A stretch of 16,529 nucleotides of DNA from Candidatus Nanopelagicales bacterium. GTDB taxonomy: Bacteria; Actinomycetota; Actinomycetes; S36-B12. Within the stretch, counting starts at the first letter, position 1. Each line of letters starts with the position of its first letter. The translations under genes and the position numbers were made by a program. The notes under the pieces were generated by a model. That model made no database searches, had not been told where the DNA came from, and saw only the letters and a list, made by a program, of their open reading frames with translations. Below, one piece after another: positions 1-7,244 of this stretch. The stretch spans positions 1-16,529 of the forward strand of contig JAURQC010000103.1 of NCBI GenBank assembly GCA_030836325.1, written 5' to 3'.

Positions 1-1
1 G

Positions 2-1321
2 GACTATCCGCAGGCCGAGTACGAGCTCGCAGTTGCGTTCGCACGCCTGTGCTTGCCGCAGATCTTTTTCTACGGCGCGTACACGATGCTCAGTCAAGTT
101 CTGAACTCACGCGGGAAATTCGGTGCACCGATGTTCGCGCCGATCGCCAACAACATCGTCGCGATCGTCACGTTCGTGCTCTTTATTGCTGTTGCGGGAA
201 CATCCGCAGCGGCCGACGGTGTGCTGACCACCGATCAAGTTCTATTGCTGGGCATCGGCACCACGCTCGGCGTACTTGTGCAAGCCGCGATCTTGGTTCC
301 AGTACTCAGCCGCGCCGGCTACCGCTGGCGGCCGCGCTTTGACTGGCGCGGACAAGGCCTCGGCAAGGCAGCCAAGCTCGCTGGTTGGACAGTCGGGCTC
401 GTTTTGGTCAACCAGATCACGTACATCGTCATTACGCGACTAGCCGCACAAGCCAACGTTGACGCTGCAGCTACCGGTGCAACCGCGGCCGGCATCACCA
501 CATATCAAAAAGCACACCTGGTGTTCATGCTTCCGCACAGTGTCATCACCATCTCGATCGTGACCGCACTGCTTCCCGCACTGAGCCGACTCGCACATGA
601 GGGCAAACTCAGGGAGGTCGGTGAAGACGTTGCCGGAGCCATGCGGCTCGTTGGCGCATTGATCGTCCCCGTTGCCGCACTCTTGTTCGTCCTCGGTTCA
701 GACATCTCAGTGCTGTTGTTCGGCTACGGTGCTGCAACAACCGCTCAAGCGGCCGTGATGGGCGACATCGTTTCCATCTTCATGCTCGGCCTGCTGCCGT
801 TCACACTGTTCTACGTATTGCTGCGCGGCTTCTACTCACTCGAGGACACACGCACGCCTTTCTTCGTGACCGTCGCATTCTCCGCGGTCATGCTCGTTCT
901 GGTGATCTGGCTTTTCTCGATACTTAGTGGACTCGGCGTGACATCCGCCGGTGGTCCACAGGTCGCCGCCATTGCACTCGGTTACGTGCTGGCCTACTGG
1001 TTTGGATTTGTCCTGCTGTGGTGGTGGCTTTCCCATCGCCTCGGTGGACGAGGCGCACTGGAGACCGGCAAGACCGCCTGGGTGCTGATCCGACTGACCT
1101 TCGCCGGGATCATCGCGGTGGTCGTCACCACTGTGGCGCGCGTAGCCACCATCGGGTTACTGCCGGTACAAGGGCTCAACGCTCAATTCGAATCGATCAT
1201 CTTGATCGTTGTCTCGGTATTGGTCGCAGTCCCGACATTCGTGTTAGTCGCTTGGATTGTGCGCGTCCGCGAAGTGTCCTCGGCCTTCGCCATAGTGAAA
1301 TCACGTGTGGTGCGCCGATGA
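2..1321 (+). CDS. murJ: Lipid II flippase MurJ (MviN family), C-terminal part
   Basis: This is a polytopic membrane protein that moves lipid II from the cytoplasmic to the outer face of the membrane for peptidoglycan polymerisation. The reading frame is open from base 2, so the start and N-terminal helices lie upstream of the window; 439 residues remain. The motif LPQIFFYG near residue 18 of the fragment is typical of MurJ/MviN. Roughly ten hydrophobic segments follow, separated by short charged loops (for example GFYSLEDTRTPF in the middle), which is the MOP-superfamily pattern. The protein ends in a short basic tail (VKSRVVRR) with no fused kinase domain. Mycobacterial MviN instead continues into a pseudokinase, which here is the next, separate gene. 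The TGA stop overlaps that gene's ATG (ATGA, 1318-1321), so the two are probably translationally coupled. Confidence 0.95.
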   Translation, partial: DYPQAEYELAVAFARLCLPQIFFYGAYTMLSQVLNSRGKFGAPMFAPIANNIVAIVTFVLFIAVAGTSAAADGVLTTDQVLLLGIGTTLGVLVQAAILVPVLSRAGYRWRPRFDWRGQGLGKAAKLAGWTVGLVLVNQITYIVITRLAAQANVDAAATGATAAGITTYQKAHLVFMLPHSVITISIVTALLPALSRLAHEGKLREVGEDVAGAMRLVGALIVPVAALLFVLGSDISVLLFGYGAATTAQAAVMGDIVSIFMLGLLPFTLFYVLLRGFYSLEDTRTPFFVTVAFSAVMLVLVIWLFSILSGLGVTSAGGPQVAAIALGYVLAYWFGFVLLWWWLSHRLGGRGALETGKTAWVLIRLTFAGIIAVVVTTVARVATIGLLPVQGLNAQFESIILIVVSVLVAVPTFVLVAWIVRVREVSSAFAIVKSRVVRR

Positions 1322-3042
1322 CCGAAAACAACAGTGATCCCCAGGTACCGCCGCCGTCAACCGGTGGCCAGGGAGTGACCAGCACCGGCCAACGCCTTGA
1401 TCGTTACACGCTGCTCGAACTCATCAGCGTGCATTCGCCACAAGAGCAGTTCGAGGGTTACCGGCAATTCCCAACGGAACTGTGGCGCGGTCACGATGAG
1501 GTCCTCGATCGATCGGTGTCTATCCGGTTGATTCGTAAGGACGACGCGCGACTGAATCGGGTACTCGGTGCGGCGCGAGCTGCGGCCTTGGTCGACGATC
1601 GACGCCTGCTGCGCATCTTGGATGTCATGGACGTCGCAGGAGAAAACGGCGCCCCCGCACGCACCGCGATAGTCAGTGAATGGGCCGATGGCCACCACCT
1701 GGCCGATCGGCTATCCAACGACGGCTTGTTCGATCCGACCGTGGCGGTGGAAACCATCGCCGAAATCGCTCGCACCTTGGCGAACTGTGTGCGGCACGAT
1801 GTCGGTCACGGTCGCCTTCGCCCCACCGCAGTGCTCTGGACCGAAGCAGGTGAAGTGCGGATCCGTGGTCTGGCTGTGGACGCCGCCTTATTCGGTCCAA
1901 TCGATGCAGCCGCTCCAGATGCGGATATCGACGGCCTCGGCTCACTGCTCTACGCCATGACAACGGGCCGCTGGCCCGCGCTCACTATCGACGCTAATTC
2001 CGTTCACATTCCTTTGGCCCCTGCCGCGGGCCGGACCGTGCCGATGCCCTCGAGGGTTCGCGCCGGTGTGCCCTCAGACGTTGACGATCTCGTCACCCGT
2101 TCGGTGCGCCAAGTCGCCCGACCACGCGGCTTGATGCCGATCACTTCCGTTGAGGGTTTTGCAACAGCTGCGGGATCGGCCGAGGACTACTTGTCACCGG
2201 TCACCGGTGTGCAGTCGACATCCGTTGGGGATCGACTCCGCACCGCGGCTACTGCTGCAACAACGGCAATGTCAGCATCGCCAGCACCCGCCGACAGCGC
2301 AGAGCGAACTGACCTTCCGCGAAGACGCATCGGGATCGGCGCGATCATCGGGCGCTTCCTGGCCGTGGTCTTCGCACTCGTGCTCACCGCGGGCATTAGC
2401 TACGTCGGTTGGCAGCAACTCACCGGTGAGCCAGCGATCGACGAACAGACCACCGTTGCTGATCAATCGATCTTGGAGATCGAGGCGGTGCCGTTCGAGG
2501 AGAACTTCGATTCCGGACTCACCGCGGTGCTACCCATTGAGGGCGTTCGCTCCTATGACCCACTCAGTGACGACAACGACGACGGTCAACCCGATGGGCT
2601 CGATGGCAAAGAGCGCAACAAGCGTGCACCCCTTGCTTCCGATGCTGATGGCACCACCGCATGGCTCACGCGCAAGTACAACTCCCCGAACGTCGGCGAC
2701 AAGGGCGGCGTCGGCTTGATTGTCGACCTCGGAAGCCCAAAACTGCTCTCCACCGTCGAACTCGACCTGGTCGGCTTCGGCACGGACTTAGACATCCGGG
2801 TGGCTGATCAGATCTTGGACGATCCAGATCTGTGGACTGAGTTTGCGTCGGTAAACGACGCAGGGCCGGAGATCACACTGCGCTCACCGCGCTCAGTTAT
2901 CGGGCAGTACGTATTGATCTGGCTCACCGGGCTACCGGTCGTCCCCGAGACCACGACCGGCGACGAGCCTCGCTATCAAGGTGGTATCCGCCAGGTGTCC
3001 ATCACCGGTTCTGATCCCCAGGAGATCGCACCCGATCAGTAG
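1318..3042 (+). CDS. Membrane-anchored Ser/Thr pseudokinase with extracytoplasmic C-terminal domain (MviN-associated)
   Basis: This 574-residue protein corresponds to the part fused to MurJ in mycobacterial MviN (Rv3910). Residues about 28-290 have a protein-kinase-like fold, but the catalytic motifs are degraded. The VAIK lysine position reads VSIR (Arg70), the HRDLKPxN loop reads HGRLRPTAV (164-172), and DFG is replaced around IRGLAVD (182-188). It is therefore very probably inactive. A Ser/Thr/Ala-rich linker (300-330) leads to one TM helix (about 338-362) and an outer domain (363-574). That domain includes an Asp-rich stretch (DDNDDGQPDG, 418-427) and a beta-rich segment resembling a discoidin/galactose-binding fold. 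In mycobacteria the phosphorylated pseudokinase recruits the FHA protein FhaA to restrain lipid II export; a similar role here is inference. ATG 1318 was chosen because it overlaps the murJ stop. Confidence 0.88.
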   Translation: MTENNSDPQVPPPSTGGQGVTSTGQRLDRYTLLELISVHSPQEQFEGYRQFPTELWRGHDEVLDRSVSIRLIRKDDARLNRVLGAARAAALVDDRRLLRILDVMDVAGENGAPARTAIVSEWADGHHLADRLSNDGLFDPTVAVETIAEIARTLANCVRHDVGHGRLRPTAVLWTEAGEVRIRGLAVDAALFGPIDAAAPDADIDGLGSLLYAMTTGRWPALTIDANSVHIPLAPAAGRTVPMPSRVRAGVPSDVDDLVTRSVRQVARPRGLMPITSVEGFATAAGSAEDYLSPVTGVQSTSVGDRLRTAATAATTAMSASPAPADSAERTDLPRRRIGIGAIIGRFLAVVFALVLTAGISYVGWQQLTGEPAIDEQTTVADQSILEIEAVPFEENFDSGLTAVLPIEGVRSYDPLSDDNDDGQPDGLDGKERNKRAPLASDADGTTAWLTRKYNSPNVGDKGGVGLIVDLGSPKLLSTVELDLVGFGTDLDIRVADQILDDPDLWTEFASVNDAGPEITLRSPRSVIGQYVLIWLTGLPVVPETTTGDEPRYQGGIRQVSITGSDPQEIAPDQ

Positions 3043-3052
3043 GCTCGCGGCC

Positions 3053-3772
3053 GTGTCGATCGAGTCGCAGCCATCCCCCGATGCCGCGACCGACCGTGAC
3101 CTCCTGCAGGCGCATGTCGACGGGGATGCAGAGGCTTTCGGCACGTTAGTTGCCCGGCACCGCGACCGCTTGTGGGCCGTGGCCCTGCGCACCACCGGAG
3201 ACCCAGACGAGGCCGCCGACGCCCTCCAGGACGCGATGATCTCCGCTTTTCGTCGGGCTGGTCAGTTCCGGGGGGACTCCGCCGTAACCACGTGGCTGCA
3301 CCGGATCGTGGTGAACGCGAGCCTGGATCGCCTACGACGACGCAATGTCCGAAGCAGCGTGCCGCTACCTGAGGACGATGCACTGGGCCGCGCAGCCGCG
3401 ACAGCTACCCCGGTCGGTCGAGGCGGTATCCCGCAAGATCCGATCGCCGCGCGAGAAACCCAGCTGGTCATCGCCCGGGCCCTGGCCGATCTACCGGAGT
3501 CCCAGCGCGAAGCCATCGTGCTGGTAGACGTCGAGGGTTATTCCGTCGAGGAGGCCGCCGCCATGCTCGAATGCCCACCTGGCACGGTGAAGAGTCGATG
3601 CTCGCGTGGACGCGCCCGGCTAGCTGAATCCTTGGGATTCCTGCGGAACCACCACCCTCCGCCGTCCGTCGGACGGGGTGAGACGTCTGGACAGACGCCC
3701 CACACAGACGGGCCCAGTCGGCCCGAAGCAGGAGCCAGGGATTCGAAGGGAGGTGACCAGACCGGTGAGTAG
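3053..3772 (+). CDS. sigM: ECF-family RNA polymerase sigma factor, SigM-like
   Basis: This group 4 (ECF) sigma factor would redirect RNA polymerase to stress promoters. With GTG 3053 as start it has 239 residues. Region sigma2 covers about 28-98 (AFGTLVARHRDRLW, DALQDAMISAFRRAGQF, TTWLHRIVVN) and sigma4 about 138-193 (ALADLPESQREAIVLVDVEGYSVEEAA, then PPGTVKSRCSRGRARL, a helix-turn-helix). The start is uncertain. GTG 3053 gives a typical N-terminus 11 nt after the previous stop, but its Shine-Dalgarno is weak; an in-frame start at 2981 would overlap the pseudokinase. Residues 196-239 form an unusual Pro/Gly/Ser-rich tail after sigma4. The name follows synteny with Rv3911 (sigM), located between mviN and rsmA-trxB2. 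The cognate anti-sigma gene overlaps its 3' end. Confidence 0.9.
   Translation: MSIESQPSPDAATDRDLLQAHVDGDAEAFGTLVARHRDRLWAVALRTTGDPDEAADALQDAMISAFRRAGQFRGDSAVTTWLHRIVVNASLDRLRRRNVRSSVPLPEDDALGRAAATATPVGRGGIPQDPIAARETQLVIARALADLPESQREAIVLVDVEGYSVEEAAAMLECPPGTVKSRCSRGRARLAESLGFLRNHHPPPSVGRGETSGQTPHTDGPSRPEAGARDSKGGDQTGE
3662..3697 (+). repeat. Two short inverted repeats inside the 3' end of sigM
   Basis: CCGTCC-GTC-GGACGG (3662-3676) and CGTCTG-GA-CAGACG (3684-3697) are both perfect inverted repeats. They lie in the codons for the non-conserved Pro/Gly-rich tail of the sigma factor, 50-85 nt upstream of the anti-sigma ribosome binding site. They could form mRNA hairpins that affect coupling or RNA stability. 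They could equally be by-products of a GACG-rich low-complexity stretch. Confidence 0.4.
3748..3756 (+). promoter_or_regulatory. Strong Shine-Dalgarno fixing the anti-sigma start
   Basis: GGGAGGTGA lies inside the last codons of sigM, with 8 nt to GTG 3765. It is an almost complete anti-16S match and decides the anti-sigma start over upstream in-frame codons such as the one at 3678. It also implies that the anti-sigma can be translated efficiently and independently of the sigma factor. Confidence 0.8.
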
Positions 3773-4688
3773 CGAGGAAGATGACGGCATTCGTCCCGCG
3801 GGAGACGATCCCGCCTTCGATCCACTGATCCAAGATTCCGTCCGCGACGCACTAGGTAATTGGGGCGCCTCACTTGACCGTGAGCCCTTGGATGAGGTCC
3901 CGCCCCACGTCTGGGATCGTATTGTGGCTGCCATCGAGGCCGAGCGTGACGCACACGATCGTGTGGGCTTTGAGGTCGTGGGGGCTACGTCAAACGGCAA
4001 ACGTCGTCTGCGAGCACTTCCGGGCAGCAAGTGGACTACTCCCTTGATTGCAGCCAGCGTGGCGCTGCTTGCGGTAGCTGTCGGTGCCAGCGTGTTGGGC
4101 CCCTTCGGTGGGGACGGATCCGGAACCGATGGTCCCGCCGTCGTTGCGAGCGACGCCGTCGAGCCGGGGACTTTCTCCAGTGAGGGAGTTGCGGTCGCAA
4201 CCGACGCCGCACCACGGGTGGTCCAGGCGGGCTTCGTGCCGCCGGCCAAGAAAGTTATGGATCTTCGCGCGGACTTGAAGTCGACGGATCTGGCAACCGC
4301 GGTGGACGAGATCCTCCAGGACGCCGGAATCGAGGAGCCAGCAGACGTCTTGGAGATGCCCGAGGAGCAGTGGCAACCCTCCAGCGACGGCATGATGTCC
4401 GACCCGATGGTGTTGCGCGATTGCGTCACCAAGGTCACCAAGGTGGCAACCTCACAGGCCCTACTCGCGTTGCGGGCCAAGGTAAACGGCATCGACGCGG
4501 GCTTGCTTGTGGTCCCGGAATTCATGGTGGACATGACGCAGATGGACGGGATGGACGCTGAGAAGATGCGTCGGATGGGCCGGCAGATGGGGGTTACCAC
4601 CATCTACGTGGTCGAGCCGACATGCGGCATGCGAGGTCCCGAGCACGATCCCACGGTTTTCCGGGTCGCGTTCACCCTCGCGCCCTAG
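3765..4688 (+). CDS. Single-pass membrane anti-sigma factor partner of the SigM-like sigma (RsmA position)
   Basis: This 307-residue protein has an acidic cytoplasmic N-terminal region (1-89) whose helical part (LDEVPPHVWDRIVAAIEAER, 42-61) is the expected sigma-binding segment. One TM helix follows (about 91-112), then an extracytoplasmic domain of about 190 residues. The HxxxCxxC zinc motif of ZAS anti-sigmas is absent. The outer domain has two cysteines (Cys220 in VLRDC and Cys287 in EPTCG) that could form a disulfide. It also has a striking Met cluster at 254-275 (seven Met in 22 residues), plus Met210, 211 and 215. GTG 3765 overlaps the sigma stop by 8 nt. The assignment rests on position (Rv3912 equivalent), topology and overlap with an ECF sigma gene; sequence similarity to known anti-sigmas could not be tested. 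The redox or metal sensing idea is inference. Confidence 0.75.
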   Translation: MSSEEDDGIRPAGDDPAFDPLIQDSVRDALGNWGASLDREPLDEVPPHVWDRIVAAIEAERDAHDRVGFEVVGATSNGKRRLRALPGSKWTTPLIAASVALLAVAVGASVLGPFGGDGSGTDGPAVVASDAVEPGTFSSEGVAVATDAAPRVVQAGFVPPAKKVMDLRADLKSTDLATAVDEILQDAGIEEPADVLEMPEEQWQPSSDGMMSDPMVLRDCVTKVTKVATSQALLALRAKVNGIDAGLLVVPEFMVDMTQMDGMDAEKMRRMGRQMGVTTIYVVEPTCGMRGPEHDPTVFRVAFTLAP

Positions 4689-4707
4689 GCCCAGCCAGAT
4701 CCGAGCG

Positions 4708-4743
4708 ACCCCGGTATCGCCCTCGTAACAGAGGTACCGGGGT
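4708..4743 (+). terminator. Strong stem-loop after the anti-sigma gene
   Basis: ACCCCGGTA (4708-4716) and TACCGGGGT (4735-4743) are perfectly complementary over 9 bp. Inside them CCTC (4721-4724) and GAGG (4731-4734) can extend the stem. No T-run follows, so it is not a textbook intrinsic terminator, but actinobacterial terminators often lack one. It sits 19 nt after the anti-sigma stop and 82 nt before trxB, which suits the boundary between two transcription units. It could alternatively be an operator or a processing site. Confidence 0.5.
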
Positions 4744-4776
4744 GATACCCCCCACGGTATGTGGAGCGCGGTATCG
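4712..4776. promoter_or_regulatory. Repeated GGTAT motifs upstream of trxB
   Basis: CGGTATCG occurs at 4712-4719 and again at 4769-4776. GATACC, the reverse complement of GGTATC, is at 4744-4749, and CGGTATG is at 4755-4761. Four related hexamers within 65 nt, just ahead of trxB, look like a possible regulator site or overlapping promoter elements. I could not place a convincing -35/-10 pair, and no sigma-R type GGAAT...GTT promoter is visible. Confidence 0.3.
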
Positions 4777-4825
4777 TTGGTCGGCTATCGCGTAATCGAG
4801 TACCCGAATCTTGGAGTGGAACGCC

Positions 4826-5761
4826 GTGAGCGACGTCAGGAACGTAATCATCATCGGCTCCGGCCCGGCTGGCTACACCGCCGCGGTTTACGCCGCGCGA
4901 GCCCAACTCAACCCGCTGGTGTTCGAGGGTTCCGTCACCGCAGGTGGCGCACTGATGAACACCACCGAGGTCGAGAACTACCCCGGTTTCGCCGAGGGGA
5001 TCATGGGCCCGCAGTTGATGGAGGAGATGCGTAAGCAGGCCGAGCGCTTCGGCGCCGAGCTCATCACCGACGACGTCACCTCCGTGCAACTCGATGGCGA
5101 AATCAAGACGGTGGTCGATGGCTCGGGTAACACGCACTCCGCGCACGCAGTGATCCTGGCGATGGGGTCGGGCTATCGCGAACTCGGCTTGGAGAACGAG
5201 AAGCGCCTGTCCGGCCACGGTGTCTCGTGGTGCGCGACCTGCGATGGCTTCTTCTTCCGTCAGCAGGAGATCGCAGTCGTTGGTGGTGGCGACACCGCTG
5301 CTGAGGAGGCGACATTCCTCACCCGATTCGCTGACAAGGTCTACTTGATTCACCGACGCGACGAGCTTCGCGCCAGCAAGGTGATGGCCGAACGAGTGCT
5401 GTCGAACGAGAAGATCGAGCCGGTCTGGAACTCCCAGGTGGTGGACGTTCTTGGTGAGGACAAGGTCAACGGCATCGTCATTGAGGACACCGTCACCGGC
5501 GAGAAGCGAGAGATTCCAGTGACCGGCTTGTTCATCGCGATTGGCCACGATCCCCGTTCGGAACTCATCACCGGACAAATCGACCTCGACGATGAGGGTT
5601 ACGTCCTGGTCGACGCCCCGAGCACCCGCACCAACCTGACCGGAGTGTTCGCGTGCGGTGACCTCGTGGACCACACCTATCGGCAGGCCATCACGGCCGC
5701 GGGGACTGGGTGTTCGGCGGCACTGGACGCAGAGCGGTACCTGGCGGACAAAGAGGGCTAG
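4826..5761 (+). CDS. trxB: Thioredoxin reductase (NADPH), low-molecular-weight FAD type
   Basis: TrxB passes electrons from NADPH through FAD and a redox disulfide to thioredoxin in the cytoplasm. The 311-residue length is normal for the family. Visible motifs are GSGPAG (11-16, FAD ADP-binding), CATC (136-139, redox-active cysteines), [10 protein letters not shown] (153-162, NADPH binding), HRRDELRAS, and C-terminal [13 protein letters not shown] with AAGTGC. GTG 4826 was chosen because GGAG (4813-4816) lies 9 nt upstream and the protein then begins just before the FAD motif. trxA follows 73 nt downstream, so they are probably co-transcribed, as in mycobacteria. The last 35 bases of the gene, including all but the final base of the stop, are duplicated in tandem immediately after it. 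Confidence 0.97.
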   Translation: MSDVRNVIIIGSGPAGYTAAVYAARAQLNPLVFEGSVTAGGALMNTTEVENYPGFAEGIMGPQLMEEMRKQAERFGAELITDDVTSVQLDGEIKTVVDGSGNTHSAHAVILAMGSGYRELGLENEKRLSGHGVSWCATCDGFFFRQQEIAVVGGGDTAAEEATFLTRFADKVYLIHRRDELRASKVMAERVLSNEKIEPVWNSQVVDVLGEDKVNGIVIEDTVTGEKREIPVTGLFIAIGHDPRSELITGQIDLDDEGYVLVDAPSTRTNLTGVFACGDLVDHTYRQAITAAGTGCSAALDAERYLADKEG

Positions 5762-5795
5762 ACGCAGAGCGGTTCTTGGCGGACAAAGAGGGCTA
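5726..5795 (+). repeat. 35-bp tandem duplication spanning the trxB stop codon
   Basis: Copy 1 is 5726-5760 and copy 2 is 5761-5795. They match at 33 of 35 positions; the differences are GGTACCTGG versus GGTTCTTGG. Copy 1 encodes the TrxB C-terminus [11 protein letters not shown] plus stop. Copy 2, in another frame because 35 is not a multiple of three, would encode [11 protein letters not shown] plus stop. The repeat fills most of the trxB-trxA gap without altering either protein. Confidence 0.95.
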
Positions 5796-5834
5796 GGGTT
5801 TCCTGATTCACCGACACGAGTACTAGGAGTAACG

Positions 5835-6155
5835 ATGGGTGCACCAAAGATTGTTTCCGACGCGTCATTCGCCGACGACGTCCTGATGAGCGATAAGCCC
5901 GTTGTTGTCGACTTCTGGGCCGAGTGGTGCGGTCCGTGCAAGATGATCGCTCCCATCCTCGAGGAGATCGCCTCGGAGAACGACGGCCTTGTGATCGCCA
6001 AGCTCAACGTCGATGAGAACCCGCAGACCGCGGCGTCTTACGGCATCACATCGATCCCGACGATGAACGTCTTCTCTGGCGGTCAGGTCGTCAAGACGAT
6101 CATTGGTGCCAAGCCCAAGGCCGCGCTGCTCGCGGACCTCGCCGAGTACTTGTAG
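5835..6155 (+). CDS. trxA: Thioredoxin
   Basis: This 106-residue cytoplasmic disulfide reductase is the substrate of the upstream TrxB and corresponds to Rv3914 (trxC) by position. The active site WCGPC is at residues 31-35 (Cys32, Cys35). It is preceded by VVVDFWAE and followed by the conserved KMIAPILEEIA helix. The cis-proline motif SIPTMNVF and the C-terminal GAKPKAALLADL helix are present. The start ATG 5835 has AGGAG at 5825-5829, 5 nt upstream; longer in-frame extensions into trxB are not needed. It is followed after 4 nt by cwlM. Confidence 0.97.
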   Translation: MGAPKIVSDASFADDVLMSDKPVVVDFWAEWCGPCKMIAPILEEIASENDGLVIAKLNVDENPQTAASYGITSIPTMNVFSGGQVVKTIIGAKPKAALLADLAEYL

Positions 6156-6159
6156 GCAC

Positions 6160-7224
6160 GTGCTCCGCCTTGGATCTTCCGGGGCGGCCGTCGCGGAGGT
6201 GCGCGCACGGCTCGCGCATCTCGGACTGTGTAACGACCTGCCTACGGGCAGCGCCCTGGACGACATTGTCTTTGACGACGAGATCGATCGTGCGGTTCGT
6301 ACCTTTCAACAAGAGCGCGGCATCACGGTCGATGGCATCGTCGGCCCAGATACGTTCCGCCGACTCGACGAGGCGCGATGGCAACTCGGTGATCGGGTGT
6401 TGTCCTACGTTCCCGGTCACATGGTGGTCGGTGACGACGTCACCCAGCTCCAGCGTCGACTCGTGGAACTCGGCTTCAACACCGGGCGGCCCGACGGCAT
6501 CTTCGGTCCGGACACCGATTCGGCATTGCGTGAATTCCAAGCCGGTGTGGGTGTCTCACCCGATGGCACATGCGGGCCAGAAACCTTCCGTGCGTTTGAC
6601 CGTTTGATTCGCACCGTCGTCGGCGGCGATGCCGCGGAGTTACGCGAGCACATGCACCTCACGCGCCTGCAGACCGGAGTCGCGGACAAGGTAATCGTCC
6701 TCGATCCGGGCAGCATCGTGGATCCGGATATGTGCCATGCGATCGCCGTGCGTGTCGAGGGTCGTCTCGCAGCACTGGGCACACAAGTCCTGCTGACCCG
6801 GCCAGCTCACTCGACCGGTGAGCCCCCAACCGAAGCCGAGCGCGCCGAGTTCGCAAATTCCGTGGACGCTGATCTCACGGTTTCCATCCACGTTGATCGC
6901 TCGAGCAGTGAACTCCCCAACGGCATAGCAACGTTCTATTACGGACACCCGCGCGGGAGTCTGCACTCGCACGCCGGTCGGGTACTGGCTGAGTATGTGC
7001 AGGCCGAACTCACCTCCCGCACGGATCGACTCGATTGCCGCATCCATCCGCGCACGTGGGACCTGTTGCGACTAACCCGGATGCCCGCAGTTCGGGTCGA
7101 GGTCGGCTACGTGTCCAACCCCTCGGATGCCAAGCATCTAGGAAGCGAGGCGTTCCACGATGCCGTGGCCGAAGGAATCGCAGCAGCAGTGACCGACGTC
7201 TGCGCGCCGATGGTCATCCGCTGA
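6160..7224 (+). CDS. cwlM: CwlM-like cytoplasmic N-acetylmuramoyl-L-alanine amidase homologue, probably inactive
   Basis: The predicted 354 residues contain two peptidoglycan-binding-like repeats (about 1-70 and 85-150; LRLGSSGAAVAEVRARL, then DVTQLQRRLVELGF with DGIFGPDT) and a C-terminal amidase_3 domain (about 176-347). There is no signal peptide, as in mycobacterial CwlM, which acts in the cytoplasm and is reported to stimulate MurA. In the amidase domain the usual DPGH zinc histidine is replaced (DPGS, Ser185). The second ligand Glu appears to be Asp (188 or 190). SIHVD (His244) and the catalytic-type Glu314 (VEVGYVSN) remain, so hydrolase activity is doubtful. The protein stops soon after the domain and lacks the tail that carries the PknB-phosphorylated threonine in the 406-residue mycobacterial protein. 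GTG 6160 lies 4 nt after trxA; no clear Shine-Dalgarno is visible, so coupling is likely. Confidence 0.88.
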   Translation: MLRLGSSGAAVAEVRARLAHLGLCNDLPTGSALDDIVFDDEIDRAVRTFQQERGITVDGIVGPDTFRRLDEARWQLGDRVLSYVPGHMVVGDDVTQLQRRLVELGFNTGRPDGIFGPDTDSALREFQAGVGVSPDGTCGPETFRAFDRLIRTVVGGDAAELREHMHLTRLQTGVADKVIVLDPGSIVDPDMCHAIAVRVEGRLAALGTQVLLTRPAHSTGEPPTEAERAEFANSVDADLTVSIHVDRSSSELPNGIATFYYGHPRGSLHSHAGRVLAEYVQAELTSRTDRLDCRIHPRTWDLLRLTRMPAVRVEVGYVSNPSDAKHLGSEAFHDAVAEGIAAAVTDVCAPMVIR

Positions 7225-7226
7225 CC
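7212..7226. terminator. Small hairpin at the cwlM stop
   Basis: GGTCA-TCCGC-TGACC forms a perfect 5-bp inverted repeat that includes the cwlM TGA. It sits between cwlM and the convergent small ORF and could help end both transcripts. There is no T-run and the stem is short. Confidence 0.2.
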
Positions 7227-7244
7227 CATTACCCGATCGAGTAG

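Noticed and set aside
3620..4603. 327-codon minus-strand ORF opposite the anti-sigma gene
   Set aside because: The Ser/Thr-rich product has no domain. The plus-strand gene has a strong Shine-Dalgarno, a TM helix and sigma-factor context.
4685..6007. 440-codon minus-strand ORF opposite trxB
   Set aside because: It is the antisense shadow of trxB/trxA, whose motifs are unmistakable. Its translation has no recognisable domain and a composition typical of reverse GC-rich codons.
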